This document shows positions 34,462 to 43,240 of a stretch of DNA of 64,000 bases, piece by piece. The first letter of the stretch is position 1. Each line of letters starts with the position of its first letter. The stretch covers positions 62,001-126,000 of the forward strand of contig LNEV01000005.1 in assembly GCA_001464335.1 (NCBI GenBank). Reading direction: 5' to 3'. This DNA comes from Rhizobiales bacterium Ga0077545 (lineage in GTDB: Bacteria > Pseudomonadota > Alphaproteobacteria > Rhizobiales > Methylopilaceae). A model generated the notes under the pieces. The model was not told where the DNA came from, ran no database searches, and saw nothing but the letters and a program-made list of their open reading frames with translations. The translations under genes were made by a program, and so were the position numbers.

Positions 34462-35250
34462 TTACGGGCTTTTCAGCTTGTAGATAAAATGATCGCTTCG
34501 GCCGATCGTTTCGCGCCATTCAACGACCGTGTTGTTGTGCGAGAAAGCCACCCGCTCGATATGAATGATCGGGGAACCGACGGGCACTTCGAGCAATTTT
34601 GCTTCTCGTCCGCCGACAATGCTGGCTGTGAGCATCTCTTCGACAGAAACGACATGGATGTCGAATTTCTTCTCGATCGCGAAGTAAATCCGGTCCACAT
34701 CGAGTTTCTCATGTTCGAGCCCCGCCATGAGACGATAGGGAAGATAGGAATCGTATATACATACAGGCGTATCGTTGTGCTTCAGCAGTCTTCGGATAAA
34801 AAGCACCTTTCCGCGCGCACCAAGGCCAAGCGCCTTTTTGGCCTCGGCCGGGGCATCCGTGGTTATCTGAAGATCAAGCACGCTGACCTTGGGATTGAGC
34901 GCCGCGCCCCCGGCACCTTCGAAGCCGAAGAACCGGGCAAATCCCCGCGGGGTATCGATCCGGGTGACAAACGTGCCCTTCCCCGGCCTGCGCGTGATCA
35001 ACCCGTCTCGCACCAGTTCGAGAACCGCCTGCTTGATGGTTCCCGGGCTGACGCCGAAACGCTCGCCCAGTTCGAGTTCGGTCGGCAGCATGTTGCCCGG
35101 CTTCCAGACACCGCGCGCCAGATCCTTGCGCAGGGAATCCCGGACCCTTTGATAGAGTGGGACACCGTCGCCGTTCCGGCCACGGCCAATGGCCGTCTCG
35201 TCGGAGCGTGCAGCGTCCTGTTTAGCCACGACAGGCTGTGCCTTCTTCAT
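34462..35250 (-). CDS. GntR family regulator with UTRA domain (HutC type)
   Basis: A 262-residue regulator: GntR winged helix at about residues 32-98 (VPLYQRVRDSLRKDLARG, LPTELELGERFGVSPGTIKQ), then a UTRA effector domain (about 110-255: GKVLFIRRLLKHNDTPVCIY, YFAIEKKFDIHVVSVEEML). UTRA domains bind sugars, amino acids or carboxylates. The ATG at 35250 is preferred to a TTG at 35268. It lies 112 bases downstream of the TctA-TctB fusion gene, same strand, so it probably regulates the TTT genes around it. Confidence 0.92.
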   Translation of the reverse strand: MKKAQPVVAKQDAARSDETAIGRGRNGDGVPLYQRVRDSLRKDLARGVWKPGNMLPTELELGERFGVSPGTIKQAVLELVRDGLITRRPGKGTFVTRIDTPRGFARFFGFEGAGGAALNPKVSVLDLQITTDAPAEAKKALGLGARGKVLFIRRLLKHNDTPVCIYDSYLPYRLMAGLEHEKLDVDRIYFAIEKKFDIHVVSVEEMLTASIVGGREAKLLEVPVGSPIIHIERVAFSHNNTVVEWRETIGRSDHFIYKLKSP

Positions 35251-35362
35251 TGCCAGATCCAAGCCCAATCAGCCTTCACGATCATATCCGTGGGCGGTTC
35301 GCAACGTAGCACACCCCAAACGCCCATTCGCGGACTCTGCCTCACGCGTCAAGAGAGATTGT

Positions 35363-37339
35363 TCATGTCAGGTACCAAGGCAAATCGACGAATGTCGATG
35401 CTAGGCTGGCGGGGAACCGCAGGCCCAGCAGGGAGGACAGCGCCATCAGCGATACCGCCAGGCACGCTGCCGCCACCGCGCACTGCCAATGCTGCAGTTT
35501 CGCCTTCCTCCTCAAGAAGAGGTAGAGGAAAGCCGTCATTGCCACGACAAACCCGGCAAGCCACGCCCCGATCAGGGTTGCAACGAGCAAGGCGATATAA
35601 TGCTCGTTGGTCCGGTATTCGACGTCTCCGGAAAACTCTTCGCGCTCCGAATCGTAGAAATAGTGCGCGGCGGTTTTCGTCCGGACCATCGCTGCCGCCA
35701 ACGGCACCAGAAGCAGCAATGTCGCCAAAGCGACGGATCGCGGCATGAGGGCGGTTGCGAAGTTCCACGACAATGACTGGACCAGCGCGTAGCCCGCAAA
35801 GGCGATCAGCAGGAAGACGAACATCAGTTGCGGCAGGCGGTTTTCGGCGGAGTGGGCGGGCGTCGCCGTGATCGGCTCTTCTTTGGGCTTGAACCGGAAG
35901 GCCGCATAGATTGCCAAAGCGAGCATCACGAGCAGCGCAAGAACGACCGGCCGTTCCAGAAACGAGAAACCGTAGACCTGCGTCACGCGGTAAAGCCCGT
36001 TTTCGAGCTGACCCGACAGAACAAAGCCGATCATGAACGCGGGGCGCGGCCATCCGAATCTCTTCATGTAAATGCCGAGAATTCCAAGGATGAGCAAGAT
36101 CGCAAGGTCGCCCCAGTCGCGGGTTGCCTGGAATGCCGACAGGAAAATAAGACTGAACATGAAGGGCGCGATGATCGTCGCGGGGACGAGTGTCAGCCTT
36201 GCGATGGGCTTGGCAAGAAACACGCATGTTCCGGCGCCGAAAACGCTGCCAAGCGCCAGCGACCAGATGATCGTGTACGTCAGATCGAGGTTGGTCGTTA
36301 TCATTTCGACCCCGGGCTCGATTCCAACAAGGATGAACCCCGCGAGCAGAAGCGCCATGCTTCCGGAGCCTGGGATTCCGAACAGAAGCGTCGGGATGAG
36401 AGCGCCGCCATCCTGTGCGTTGTTCGCCGATTCCGGTCCGATCACGCCGCGGATATCGCCTTTGCCGAACTGGGACTTGTCCTTGGCTGTCTGCACGACA
36501 TGGCTGTACGAGACCCAGTTGATGACCGACCCGCCAATGCCCGGCAGCGCGCCGATGATCACGCCCAGAAGCGAACAGCGCAGGACGACACCCCAGTTGA
36601 TGATCGTGTCTTTGACCCCCTGTATCCAGCCGGAGCCAAGGCTTGTTCCGGTCTGCGAGATCTTCGTCTGGCGACGGACGAGATCGACGATCTCCGGAAG
36701 CGCAAACAGGCTGAGACCGACTATGATCAGGGGCACGCCGTCCATCATGTAGGACATGTCGAACGTCATACGCTGTGAGCCTGTCGTCGGCGCCGTGCCG
36801 ATCGTGCCGACGAGAAGCCCGAGCCCGCAGGTCGCCAAACCCTTCAACGGGCTTGCGCCGGTCAGGGTGCCGACCATTGTCAATGCAAGCAGGATCAGCA
36901 TCAGCTGCTCGCCGAAGCCGATCATGAGAAGAAAGGGCAGCGCGAAGAAAATCGCGACGGTCAGAAATCCCGCACCGATCACGCCGCCCACAAGAGACGC
37001 CGAAAAGGCCGCCGACAGGGCGCGCGCCGCTTCGCCGCGTTTGGACAACGGAAATCCGTCCAGCACCGTCGACTGGGACGAATTGCTTCCGGGGATGCCC
37101 ATGAGAACGGAAGGAAAGGTGTCGGCGGTCGGAGTGACCGCCATCATCCCGATCATCATCGGCAGAGCGAGTTCAGCATCGAGGCCGAAGACAAAGGGGA
37201 GCAGCACCGCCATGCCCGCGCTCCCCCCGAGCGCCGGCAGAACGCCCATGACAAGGCCGACATACACGCCGATGAGGAGGTAGACGAGATGCCACCCACT
37301 CAGCAGGCGAACCAGTGTTTCGACAATGACGTCGCTCAC
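35363..37339 (-). CDS. TTT transporter permease, TctA fused to a TctB-like domain
   Basis: A 658-residue protein. Residues 1-500 are TctA: GVLPALGGSAGMAVLLPFVFGLD near the start, TFPSVLMGIPGSNSSQSTVLDGFP, and the second half repeat with IIGALPGIGGSVINWVSYSH. After about residue 515 a four-helix TctB-like part follows (LPQLMFVFLLIAFAGYALVQ, ending LASTFVDLPWYL). The two subunits are separate genes in most TTT systems, including the two others in this window. It would form the membrane part of a secondary, binding-protein-dependent carboxylate importer with TctC (37406-38500). Confidence 0.92.
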   Translation of the reverse strand: MSDVIVETLVRLLSGWHLVYLLIGVYVGLVMGVLPALGGSAGMAVLLPFVFGLDAELALPMMIGMMAVTPTADTFPSVLMGIPGSNSSQSTVLDGFPLSKRGEAARALSAAFSASLVGGVIGAGFLTVAIFFALPFLLMIGFGEQLMLILLALTMVGTLTGASPLKGLATCGLGLLVGTIGTAPTTGSQRMTFDMSYMMDGVPLIIVGLSLFALPEIVDLVRRQTKISQTGTSLGSGWIQGVKDTIINWGVVLRCSLLGVIIGALPGIGGSVINWVSYSHVVQTAKDKSQFGKGDIRGVIGPESANNAQDGGALIPTLLFGIPGSGSMALLLAGFILVGIEPGVEMITTNLDLTYTIIWSLALGSVFGAGTCVFLAKPIARLTLVPATIIAPFMFSLIFLSAFQATRDWGDLAILLILGILGIYMKRFGWPRPAFMIGFVLSGQLENGLYRVTQVYGFSFLERPVVLALLVMLALAIYAAFRFKPKEEPITATPAHSAENRLPQLMFVFLLIAFAGYALVQSLSWNFATALMPRSVALATLLLLVPLAAAMVRTKTAAHYFYDSEREEFSGDVEYRTNEHYIALLVATLIGAWLAGFVVAMTAFLYLFLRRKAKLQHWQCAVAAACLAVSLMALSSLLGLRFPASLASTFVDLPWYLT

Positions 37340-37368
37340 GTGGCTTTCCCCCAGATTTTGAAGACAGG

Positions 37369-37401
37369 AAAGCCGGCCAAAACAAATTGGCCGGCTTTTT
37401 T
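37369..37401. terminator. Strong hairpin between tctC and the TctA-TctB gene
   Basis: AAAGCCGGCCAA and TTGGCCGGCTTT are perfect 12-base arms around AACAAA, with a T-run on the plus-strand side. In the direction of the operon (minus) it follows the tctC stop at once, so it can act as partial terminator and message stabiliser between binding protein and permease. Confidence 0.75.
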
Positions 37402-37405
37402 CTGA

Positions 37406-38500
37406 TCAGATGGCGAGGTCGTATTTCTTGAGCATGTACTGCTTGAGCCAGTCGCTCACTTCAGGGCTGAGACCGACCGCCTTTTTGATGGCGAAGTCGG
37501 CGTCGTCTCCGAACAATTGCGGATACTGCCCGACCTCGTCGCTCGCGAGCTTGCGGAAGTCGGGATCGTCCAGTGTCTTCTTGACCGCGTCGACATAGGC
37601 CTCGCGGATGTTGTCGGGAGTGCCTTCCGGAAGGGCAAATCCCTTGGACGCCGCAACGCCGAGGTTCACGAAGGCCTTGAAGGCTTCGTATTCCGTGCCC
37701 GCCGGCGGTTTGCCGTTCGCCTTTTCGTAAAGCTCGTTGATCGTCGGATAGTCCGGGAAAACCGGATCGCGCACGATGTCCTCGCCCTTGGGCATGCCGA
37801 GCGTCCACAACGGCACGAATTCACCGCTCTTTATGAAGGATTGGGCGCTGGAGTTGAAGCTCTCGGCGGTGTCATGATTGATCTCGAGTTCGCCGCGCAG
37901 CATGGCCTGACGGACCTCGCCCCGCGCGAGGCCGAAGATCGTCTCGTGGTTGAGGCCGAGAAGATCGAAGGCGAAGATGTTGCGAAGCTCGCCTGCATCC
38001 GGCTGCTTGGCGCCATAACGAATTTTCTGGCCGCGAAGCTTTTCGAGATCTGCCATCATGTCCTTGCCGGTCACGCCGGTCTTCGACGTTGCGTAGATCA
38101 CCGTGCCCTGCGGCGAGACATTGACCTGCCGCCATTTCAGCACGTCGAACTGGCGCTTTTTGCCGCCGAGAAGCTGGGCGACGAGCGTCGAACTCGATGT
38201 CACGACGAGCATCTTGCCGTCGGGCTTGGCGGTCGCCTGGAACTTGTTGTTGCCAAGGATCGAGGCTCCGCCCGGCAGGTTGCGGATGATGACCTTCGGG
38301 TTCCCCGGAAGATATTTTTGAAGATACGGAATGAACATGCGCGCATACACGTCGGCGCCGCCGCCTTCCGTGTAGGGTGCGATCAGTTCGATGGTCTCTC
38401 CCTTGAAATCGACGGCCTGTGCGCGCGCGCCGGACAGAGAGGAAAGCGATGCAGCAGCCAGAACCGCGGCACCCCAGAGCATGCTACCCAATGGTTTCAT
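37406..38500 (-). CDS. TTT transporter substrate-binding protein (TctC type)
   Basis: A 364-residue periplasmic protein with signal peptide (about residues 1-28, ending ARAQA). The start of the mature part, TIELIAPYTEGGGADVYARM, is the Bug/TctC motif region, and GGASILGNNKFQATAKPDG follows. It is longer than usual Bug proteins (about 320). It would capture a small carboxylate for the TctA-TctB fusion protein next to it. The start at 38500 follows GGAGGAGAAACAA; a longer GTG frame upstream is Lys/Arg-rich and not credible. Confidence 0.88.
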   Translation of the reverse strand: MKPLGSMLWGAAVLAAASLSSLSGARAQAVDFKGETIELIAPYTEGGGADVYARMFIPYLQKYLPGNPKVIIRNLPGGASILGNNKFQATAKPDGKMLVVTSSSTLVAQLLGGKKRQFDVLKWRQVNVSPQGTVIYATSKTGVTGKDMMADLEKLRGQKIRYGAKQPDAGELRNIFAFDLLGLNHETIFGLARGEVRQAMLRGELEINHDTAESFNSSAQSFIKSGEFVPLWTLGMPKGEDIVRDPVFPDYPTINELYEKANGKPPAGTEYEAFKAFVNLGVAASKGFALPEGTPDNIREAYVDAVKKTLDDPDFRKLASDEVGQYPQLFGDDADFAIKKAVGLSPEVSDWLKQYMLKKYDLAI

Positions 38501-38537
38501 TTGTTTCTCCTCCCACTTTTTTGTTTGATTCAGGATG

Positions 38538-38936
38538 TCAGGAGCGTTTTCCCGGATAGAGCGTTTCCGCTTCCTCCGCCCCTTTTGCCTTGTTGTAGTC
38601 TTGATCCATCGCGCCACTGCCGGCCGGACTTTTGACGGTCAGGAAGGTCGCAGGCCCGTTCACCGGGCGGCTGCGATGCGGCACGTTCCGTGGAATATGT
38701 ACAAGTGTTCCGGCACCGACGATCTTGTCCTCGTCTCCGAGGATGAAGTGCATCTCGCCGGACAGGATATAGGTCCACTGCTCTTCGTTCGGGTGCTCAT
38801 GCAGCGCCGGCCCGTCGCCTTCGGGCTTCGTCACGATGCCGACTTTCATGAACTCGCCGATGGCTGAGCGGACGCTCACATTGGGATTACCCTTCTGTTT
38901 GCCCGGCTTCATGGTGTCGAGGGTGTAGAACGGCAC
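38538..38936 (-). CDS. Cupin domain protein
   Basis: A 132-residue single cupin. The barrel shows ALHEHPNEEQWTYILSGEMHFILG for motif 1 (His, His, Glu, His) and GAGTLVHIPRNVPHRSRPV for motif 2. GTG start is preceded by GGGAGG at 6-base spacing. It is the first gene of the cupin-tctC-tctAB operon and similar in type to the cupin at 43241-43588. Role could be a small isomerase, dioxygenase-like or sensor protein; no substrate is evident. Confidence 0.85.
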   Translation of the reverse strand: MPFYTLDTMKPGKQKGNPNVSVRSAIGEFMKVGIVTKPEGDGPALHEHPNEEQWTYILSGEMHFILGDEDKIVGAGTLVHIPRNVPHRSRPVNGPATFLTVKSPAGSGAMDQDYNKAKGAEEAETLYPGKRS

Positions 38937-38994
38937 GGAGAACCTCCCATTGCTGAATGAGAGACGATAGCATCGCGTTTCGTAATCGACAAAT

Positions 38995-39007
38995 GTTTAT
39001 ATATTTA
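38995..39007. promoter_or_regulatory. Shared 13-base AT-rich motif, site 1
   Basis: GTTTATATATTTA lies between the divergent cupin (start 38936) and AbrB-type (start 39022) genes. An identical 13-base string lies in the divergent region at 45518-45530. In a GC-rich genome this is unlikely by chance, so it is probably an operator of the same regulator, perhaps the GntR/UTRA protein at 34462-35250. Confidence 0.5.
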
Positions 39008-39021
39008 GATACAACAGGCGG

Positions 39022-40059
39022 ATGATCGCGCTTCGCACGCTTCTCCACATCCTTGCCGCCGGATCGATCGGCCTTGTCGGCGCCGCGGCGTTCGTGTGGG
39101 CGGGCGCACCATTGCCGTGGATGCTCGGTCCGATGTTCGCGACCGCCCTCCTCACCATGACCACGCCGTTCCCGTGGCGGATGCCGCGCGCGGCGCGCAC
39201 CTTCGCAAGGCCGGTCATCGGCGTTCTCGCCGGCAGCACATTCACCTCGGCGCTTTTTGCAAACGCCGCAGACTGGTGGCCGGCGCTCCTTGTCGTGGCG
39301 ATCTTCGCCGTCGTCAGCACGCTCGGGGGGTATCTGTTCTTCCGGCACGCCTGCCGCTTCGACGCCACCACCTCATTCTTCGCCTCGACACCCGCCGGTC
39401 TCAACGAAATGACGCTGCTGGGGGATTCCCTCGGCGGCGATCTGAAAGCCCTCGTCCTCATTCACGCGACGCGCATCGTTGCGGTGGTTTCGATCATTCC
39501 GCTGATTGTCCGCACCTCTTCGGAGGTCGATGTGTCGGCGCTCATGCCCGAGCCGTCGACCGGCCAGCTGTCGGATTGGCTCATTCTCGCAGCCTGTGGC
39601 GCCGGAGGGTATCTCGTGGGCACCCGCCTGCCCATTCCCGCAGGTCCCATGCTCGTCAGCCTGTTCTTCAGCGCCTGCGTTCACCTGGCGCAGATCACCG
39701 AGGCTGCGCCGCCTTCCTGGCTCGTCAGCGGCGTGCAGGTCATCATCGGCTGCATCGCGGGGGCACGCTTTGCCGGCATTCGGTGGCGCGAGGCGCAATC
39801 GATCGTTCTGGGCAGTGTGGGCTGGGCGCTTCTGATCGTCGGCGCGGCGTTTCTCACGGCCTACGCGGCCTCCGGCCCTCTCGGGCTTCCGTTCAATTCG
39901 CTGCTCTTGTCGCTCGCGCCGGGCGGGATGCTGGAAATGACCCTGATCGCCTATGCCCTCGGCATCGAAGTTGCCTTCGTGATCGCCTGCCAGATCTTCC
40001 GCAACGTATTCACGCTGCTGACGCTGCCGCACCTCTATCGGCTTCTTCACCGCGACTAG
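39022..40059 (+). CDS. AbrB family membrane protein (ammonia monooxygenase-type annotation)
   Basis: A 345-residue protein with about ten helices in two AbrB-duplication repeats; each shows the family element, as in LPWMLGPMFATALL with ARPVIGVLAGSTF, and later LVSGVQVIIGCIAGARF with LAPGGMLEMTLIA. The family is often misnamed AbrB regulator or ammonia monooxygenase; it is a membrane transporter-like group that often accompanies TTT genes. It is divergent from cupin-tctC-tctAB and likely shares their regulator. Confidence 0.88.
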   Translation: MIALRTLLHILAAGSIGLVGAAAFVWAGAPLPWMLGPMFATALLTMTTPFPWRMPRAARTFARPVIGVLAGSTFTSALFANAADWWPALLVVAIFAVVSTLGGYLFFRHACRFDATTSFFASTPAGLNEMTLLGDSLGGDLKALVLIHATRIVAVVSIIPLIVRTSSEVDVSALMPEPSTGQLSDWLILAACGAGGYLVGTRLPIPAGPMLVSLFFSACVHLAQITEAAPPSWLVSGVQVIIGCIAGARFAGIRWREAQSIVLGSVGWALLIVGAAFLTAYAASGPLGLPFNSLLLSLAPGGMLEMTLIAYALGIEVAFVIACQIFRNVFTLLTLPHLYRLLHRD

Positions 40060-40071
40060 GCCGGCAGGTTC

Positions 40072-41424
40072 TCAGCCCGGGTAGTCGGCAAGGCTTCCCG
40101 CGTCGGTGCTCATGTGAAGTTCGATCGCGCGGCCGAGAAGTGCGTGCGCCCGCTCCCCGCCCAGAACCGGCTCGACGAGACCGAGGAATTTCTCGGCGAT
40201 GTCGTCATCGCTCATCGGGCGCTCAAGCGAGCCGAGCGCATGTTCGACATGCAGTTCATGTGTCTTCGCATCGTTCGTGCGGATCAGCACATGGGCCTCA
40301 TTCTTCTTCAGGCCCTTGCGGCTCTGAACGCCGACGGATGTGCGCAGCGCGGCATAGCCTGCATCGTGGAGCGCCTCATCGCTGAAATGCTCCACGCGCG
40401 CGACACGGTGCGTGGCCGCAATCGCGGCCGCATGCGTCAGGCTGAACTTGCTCTGCAGAGCCGTCTGCGGCGCCGCATGTCCCGCAAGCTCGGCCGCAAT
40501 CGGCGCGACCTCAAGCTGGATTTCCGCAATGTCCGCCGGATCGATCTCCTCGCCTGCACACAGCCGCGAGACGCCGTCGATCACCGCATGGGTCACGATG
40601 GCGCAAGGATAGGGTTTGAAGATGTTCAGCTCGATCTCGTAGCGGTCGCCGAGTTCCTTCGTCAGCGAACGCGGCGCTTCATGGCCGGTGAACACCATTG
40701 CCAGGCCCTTGCGCCCCTCGATCGGCCGGTCCGGCGCCGAGACGCCTTCCGCCGCAAGCATTGCGGACAGCAGACCATCGCGCGCCGCGCGACCCGGCGT
40801 CAGCGCCTTGCACGCCGTGCCGTACATCTCGCGCAGGCCGCTCGCCTGGTTTGCGGCGATGGCCATTGCGGCCACCGTTTTCTCGGCATCGAGACCGAGC
40901 AGCTTTGAAACGGCCGCCGCCGCGCCGATGCCGCCGGTGACGCCCGTGACATGCCAGCCCGGATTATGTTCACCGAACACGCCGTTGGCGATGCGGCACG
41001 CGACCTCGACCCCCAGAATGAAGGCCGCGATGAAGTCCGGACCGCTGATCGCGCGTCCATGCGCAAACGCAAGGATCGCAGGAAGCACCGGGCCCGACGG
41101 ATGAATGTTCGTGCGCTTCATCTGCGTGGAGTCGAAGTCGAGCACGGCGGAGCTCGTGCCGTTGATGAGCGCGGCGTTGACAGCGTCGATGCGGTCCGGG
41201 CGGCCGAGAAGCGGCACATTGCCCCCGGCGCCAAGCCTGTGCAGCGCTTTCAGCGCGCTTTCGACTTCCTCGTGATGCGCGCCACCGACGGCCACGCCGA
41301 GGAAATTAACGAGAGACCTTCGTCCCGCATCGAGCGTCGCTTGCGGCAAATCCGAATAATTGGTGGCGACAACAAAGTCGGCAAGCTGCCGGGTCGCGCC
41401 CGGGAAAACGATGTTCAGTGACAT
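40072..41424 (-). CDS. MmgE/PrpD family protein
   Basis: A 450-residue member of the MmgE/PrpD family, which contains 2-methylcitrate dehydratase, cis-aconitate decarboxylase and iminodisuccinate epimerase. Features: VNFLGVAVGGAHHEEV, ALINGTSSAVLDFDST, HPSGPVLPAILAFA, and GNTL-like region NIFKPYPCAIVTHAVIDGVS. The start at 41424 lies 10 bases inside the upstream SDR gene. A lyase, isomerase or epimerase acting on a polycarboxylate would suit the TTT setting. PrpC, PrpB and AcnD are absent nearby, so methylcitrate is unlikely. Confidence 0.9.
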   Translation of the reverse strand: MSLNIVFPGATRQLADFVVATNYSDLPQATLDAGRRSLVNFLGVAVGGAHHEEVESALKALHRLGAGGNVPLLGRPDRIDAVNAALINGTSSAVLDFDSTQMKRTNIHPSGPVLPAILAFAHGRAISGPDFIAAFILGVEVACRIANGVFGEHNPGWHVTGVTGGIGAAAAVSKLLGLDAEKTVAAMAIAANQASGLREMYGTACKALTPGRAARDGLLSAMLAAEGVSAPDRPIEGRKGLAMVFTGHEAPRSLTKELGDRYEIELNIFKPYPCAIVTHAVIDGVSRLCAGEEIDPADIAEIQLEVAPIAAELAGHAAPQTALQSKFSLTHAAAIAATHRVARVEHFSDEALHDAGYAALRTSVGVQSRKGLKKNEAHVLIRTNDAKTHELHVEHALGSLERPMSDDDIAEKFLGLVEPVLGGERAHALLGRAIELHMSTDAGSLADYPG

Positions 41425-42161
41425 GAATAGCCGCCGTTCACGTGAATGGCTTGACCTGTGATGTAGCGGGCGCCCGGCCCGCACAGCATGCGCACCATTG
41501 CGGCGATCTCCCACGGCTCTCCGCGGCGTCCGATGGGCGGCATGCGTTTCTGTTTGAATTCGGATCCGGCGTGGCGCTTCATGCTCGACCCGTCCGTTTC
41601 GATCGTGCCTGGCACGACGCAATTGACGGTGATCCGCTCCGGCGCAAGATCGAGCGCCAGCGCTTTGGTGAAGCCTGCAAGCCCCGCTTTCGCGGTCACG
41701 ACATGTGCGCGTTCGCGCGCGCCGGTGTGGCCCGTTTCGCCGCCGATGTTGACGATGGTTCCGCCCTTGCCACGCATATCCGGCAAGACAGCCTGAGACA
41801 GATTGAATGCGCCGTCGAGAACGACGGCAAGGATGCGCTGCCAATCGACGAGCGCGATCTGATCGAACGGCGTTTCCTCGCGAACGGCGGCGCAGTTGAC
41901 GAGAACCGAGATCGGGCCGAGCTGCGCGCGCGCAGCCCCGACCATGCCCGCCACGTCATAACGGTCGCGAACATCACCAAGCAGCGGAACGGCGCGGCCG
42001 CCGCGGCTGCGAATTGCGGCGACGATTTCATCGGCGGCCGCCGCGTCGCTGCGGCCGCACACGGCAATCGCGGCGCCCGCCGCGGCGAGATCTTCGGCAA
42101 TCGCGCGTCCGATATTGCGCGTCGCGCCACTTACAAACGCGACCTGTCCCGCGAGTTCCAT
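41415..42161 (-). CDS. SDR-fold protein lacking catalytic Ser and Tyr
   Basis: A 248-residue classical SDR with the cofactor motif GATRNIGRA (12-20) and an NCAA block (89-92, normally NNAG). The active site is altered: NIGGETG at 138-144 has Gly for the Ser, and HVVTAKAGL has Val154 where the catalytic Tyr of YxxxK should be; Lys158 remains. A normal ketoreductase mechanism is therefore not expected. ATG at 42161 with AGGAG upstream is preferred to a TTG at 42167. The gene overlaps the PrpD-like gene by 10 bases. Confidence 0.88.
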   Translation of the reverse strand: MELAGQVAFVSGATRNIGRAIAEDLAAAGAAIAVCGRSDAAAADEIVAAIRSRGGRAVPLLGDVRDRYDVAGMVGAARAQLGPISVLVNCAAVREETPFDQIALVDWQRILAVVLDGAFNLSQAVLPDMRGKGGTIVNIGGETGHTGARERAHVVTAKAGLAGFTKALALDLAPERITVNCVVPGTIETDGSSMKRHAGSEFKQKRMPPIGRRGEPWEIAAMVRMLCGPGARYITGQAIHVNGGYSCH

Positions 42162-42182
42162 TCCCAAACGCTCCTGAGTAAA

Positions 42183-42208
42183 GCGCCGCCTCGCGGACGA
42201 GACGGCGC
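42183..42208. terminator. Intercistronic hairpin after tctC
   Basis: GCGCCGCCTCG and CGAGACGGCGC form an 11-base stem with one G-U-type pair around CGGA, in the 55-base gap after the tctC stop and before the SDR gene (minus strand). No U-run. It matches the pattern seen after the other binding-protein genes. Confidence 0.65.
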
Positions 42209-42216
42209 GTTCCGTC

Positions 42217-43194
42217 TTACTCGCCCATACCCATATCGTTCAGGATGGCCGAGAGATCGGCCCCTTCCTTCTTGCAATAGGCGGCGAACTCCTCGTGCTT
42301 CATCAGCTTGGCGGTCTGGAAAGCGGCATCCGCGGACTTCTTGAATTCCGCGTCCTGCATCGTCTTTTCAAGCACGCCCTCCCAATAGGTGACCGCTTCC
42401 GCCGGCATGTCCTTCGGACCCATCAGCCCGCGCCAGTTCGACACGACAGCGTCGAGCCCGAGATCCTTCCATGTCGGTACATCGGAGACGGAACCCGGCA
42501 TGCGCTCGGGCGCGGTCACCGCGAGAAGGCGCAACTGGCCCGCCTCGACCTGCTTCACGAGGCTTCCGACGCTGGCCGGAACCACATCGACATGCCGGCC
42601 CATGACGGCCGTGCGCGCTTCGCTGCCCGCCTGGAAGACGACCGTCTTCAGCTTCTTGACGTCGATGCCGAACTGCTTTGCCGGCAACGCGATTGCCTGA
42701 TGGTTGCTGTTGCCGCGGCTCGTCGCGATGCCGATGGAGAGCGATTGCGGGTCCGCTTTGAGGCGTTCCAGCAGATCCTTCGCGTCCTTGATCGGCGAAT
42801 CCGGATGGACCGCGATGCCGATATACTCCGCAAAGATGTGGCCGATGGGGGTTACCTCCTCGCAGCCGATCGGCGAACGGCCGGCCAGCTTGTTCGACAC
42901 CATGCTGGCGCCGGCAATCACGAGATTCGTGCCGCTTCCGGCATGGCTGTTGTTGAGGTAGCCAAGACCGACCGCCCCGCCTCCGCCCGGCTTGTTCGTG
43001 ACGACGACGTTGTTCTTCACCGTGCCCTGCGTGCGCCAGATGGCCTGGAGCTGCCGCGCCAATTGGTCGGGCGAGGTGCCGGGTCCAACGGTCACGAGAA
43101 TTTCGACATCGCCTTCCGGCTCCCAGGCCAAAGCGGGCGTTGCCGCCGCAAGACCGACCGCAAGCGCTGCTGCACAAATCTTTCGTAGGTACAT
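42217..43194 (-). CDS. TTT transporter substrate-binding protein (TctC/Bug type)
   Basis: A 325-residue Bug-family periplasmic protein with a signal peptide (1-23, ending ALA). It shows EILVTVGPGTSPDQLARQLQ, VVTNKPGGGGAVGLGYLNNS and IAVHPDSPIKDAKDLLERLKADP, the usual TctC blocks. It is encoded in the minus-strand enzyme operon while its likely membrane partners TctB/TctA are divergent (45603-47604). Confidence 0.9.
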   Translation of the reverse strand: MYLRKICAAALAVGLAAATPALAWEPEGDVEILVTVGPGTSPDQLARQLQAIWRTQGTVKNNVVVTNKPGGGGAVGLGYLNNSHAGSGTNLVIAGASMVSNKLAGRSPIGCEEVTPIGHIFAEYIGIAVHPDSPIKDAKDLLERLKADPQSLSIGIATSRGNSNHQAIALPAKQFGIDVKKLKTVVFQAGSEARTAVMGRHVDVVPASVGSLVKQVEAGQLRLLAVTAPERMPGSVSDVPTWKDLGLDAVVSNWRGLMGPKDMPAEAVTYWEGVLEKTMQDAEFKKSADAAFQTAKLMKHEEFAAYCKKEGADLSAILNDMGMGE

Positions 43195-43240
43195 CGCGTT
43201 TCTCCCATTTTTCTTGTGTATGGCGGCGTTGTGCCGCTCG

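Noticed and set aside
34756-34766. TATACATACAG shared with the leader of the EhuB-like gene (32197-32207)
   Set aside because: One copy lies in the middle of the GntR coding sequence and encodes conserved UTRA residues; an 11-base match is likely chance.
39022-40059. AbrB-type DNA-binding regulator or ammonia monooxygenase
   Set aside because: The protein is a ten-helix membrane protein; both names are database misnomers for this family.
40072-42161. Methylcitrate cycle because of the PrpD-like gene
   Set aside because: No PrpB, PrpC or AcnD-like genes nearby, and the MmgE/PrpD family has many other activities.
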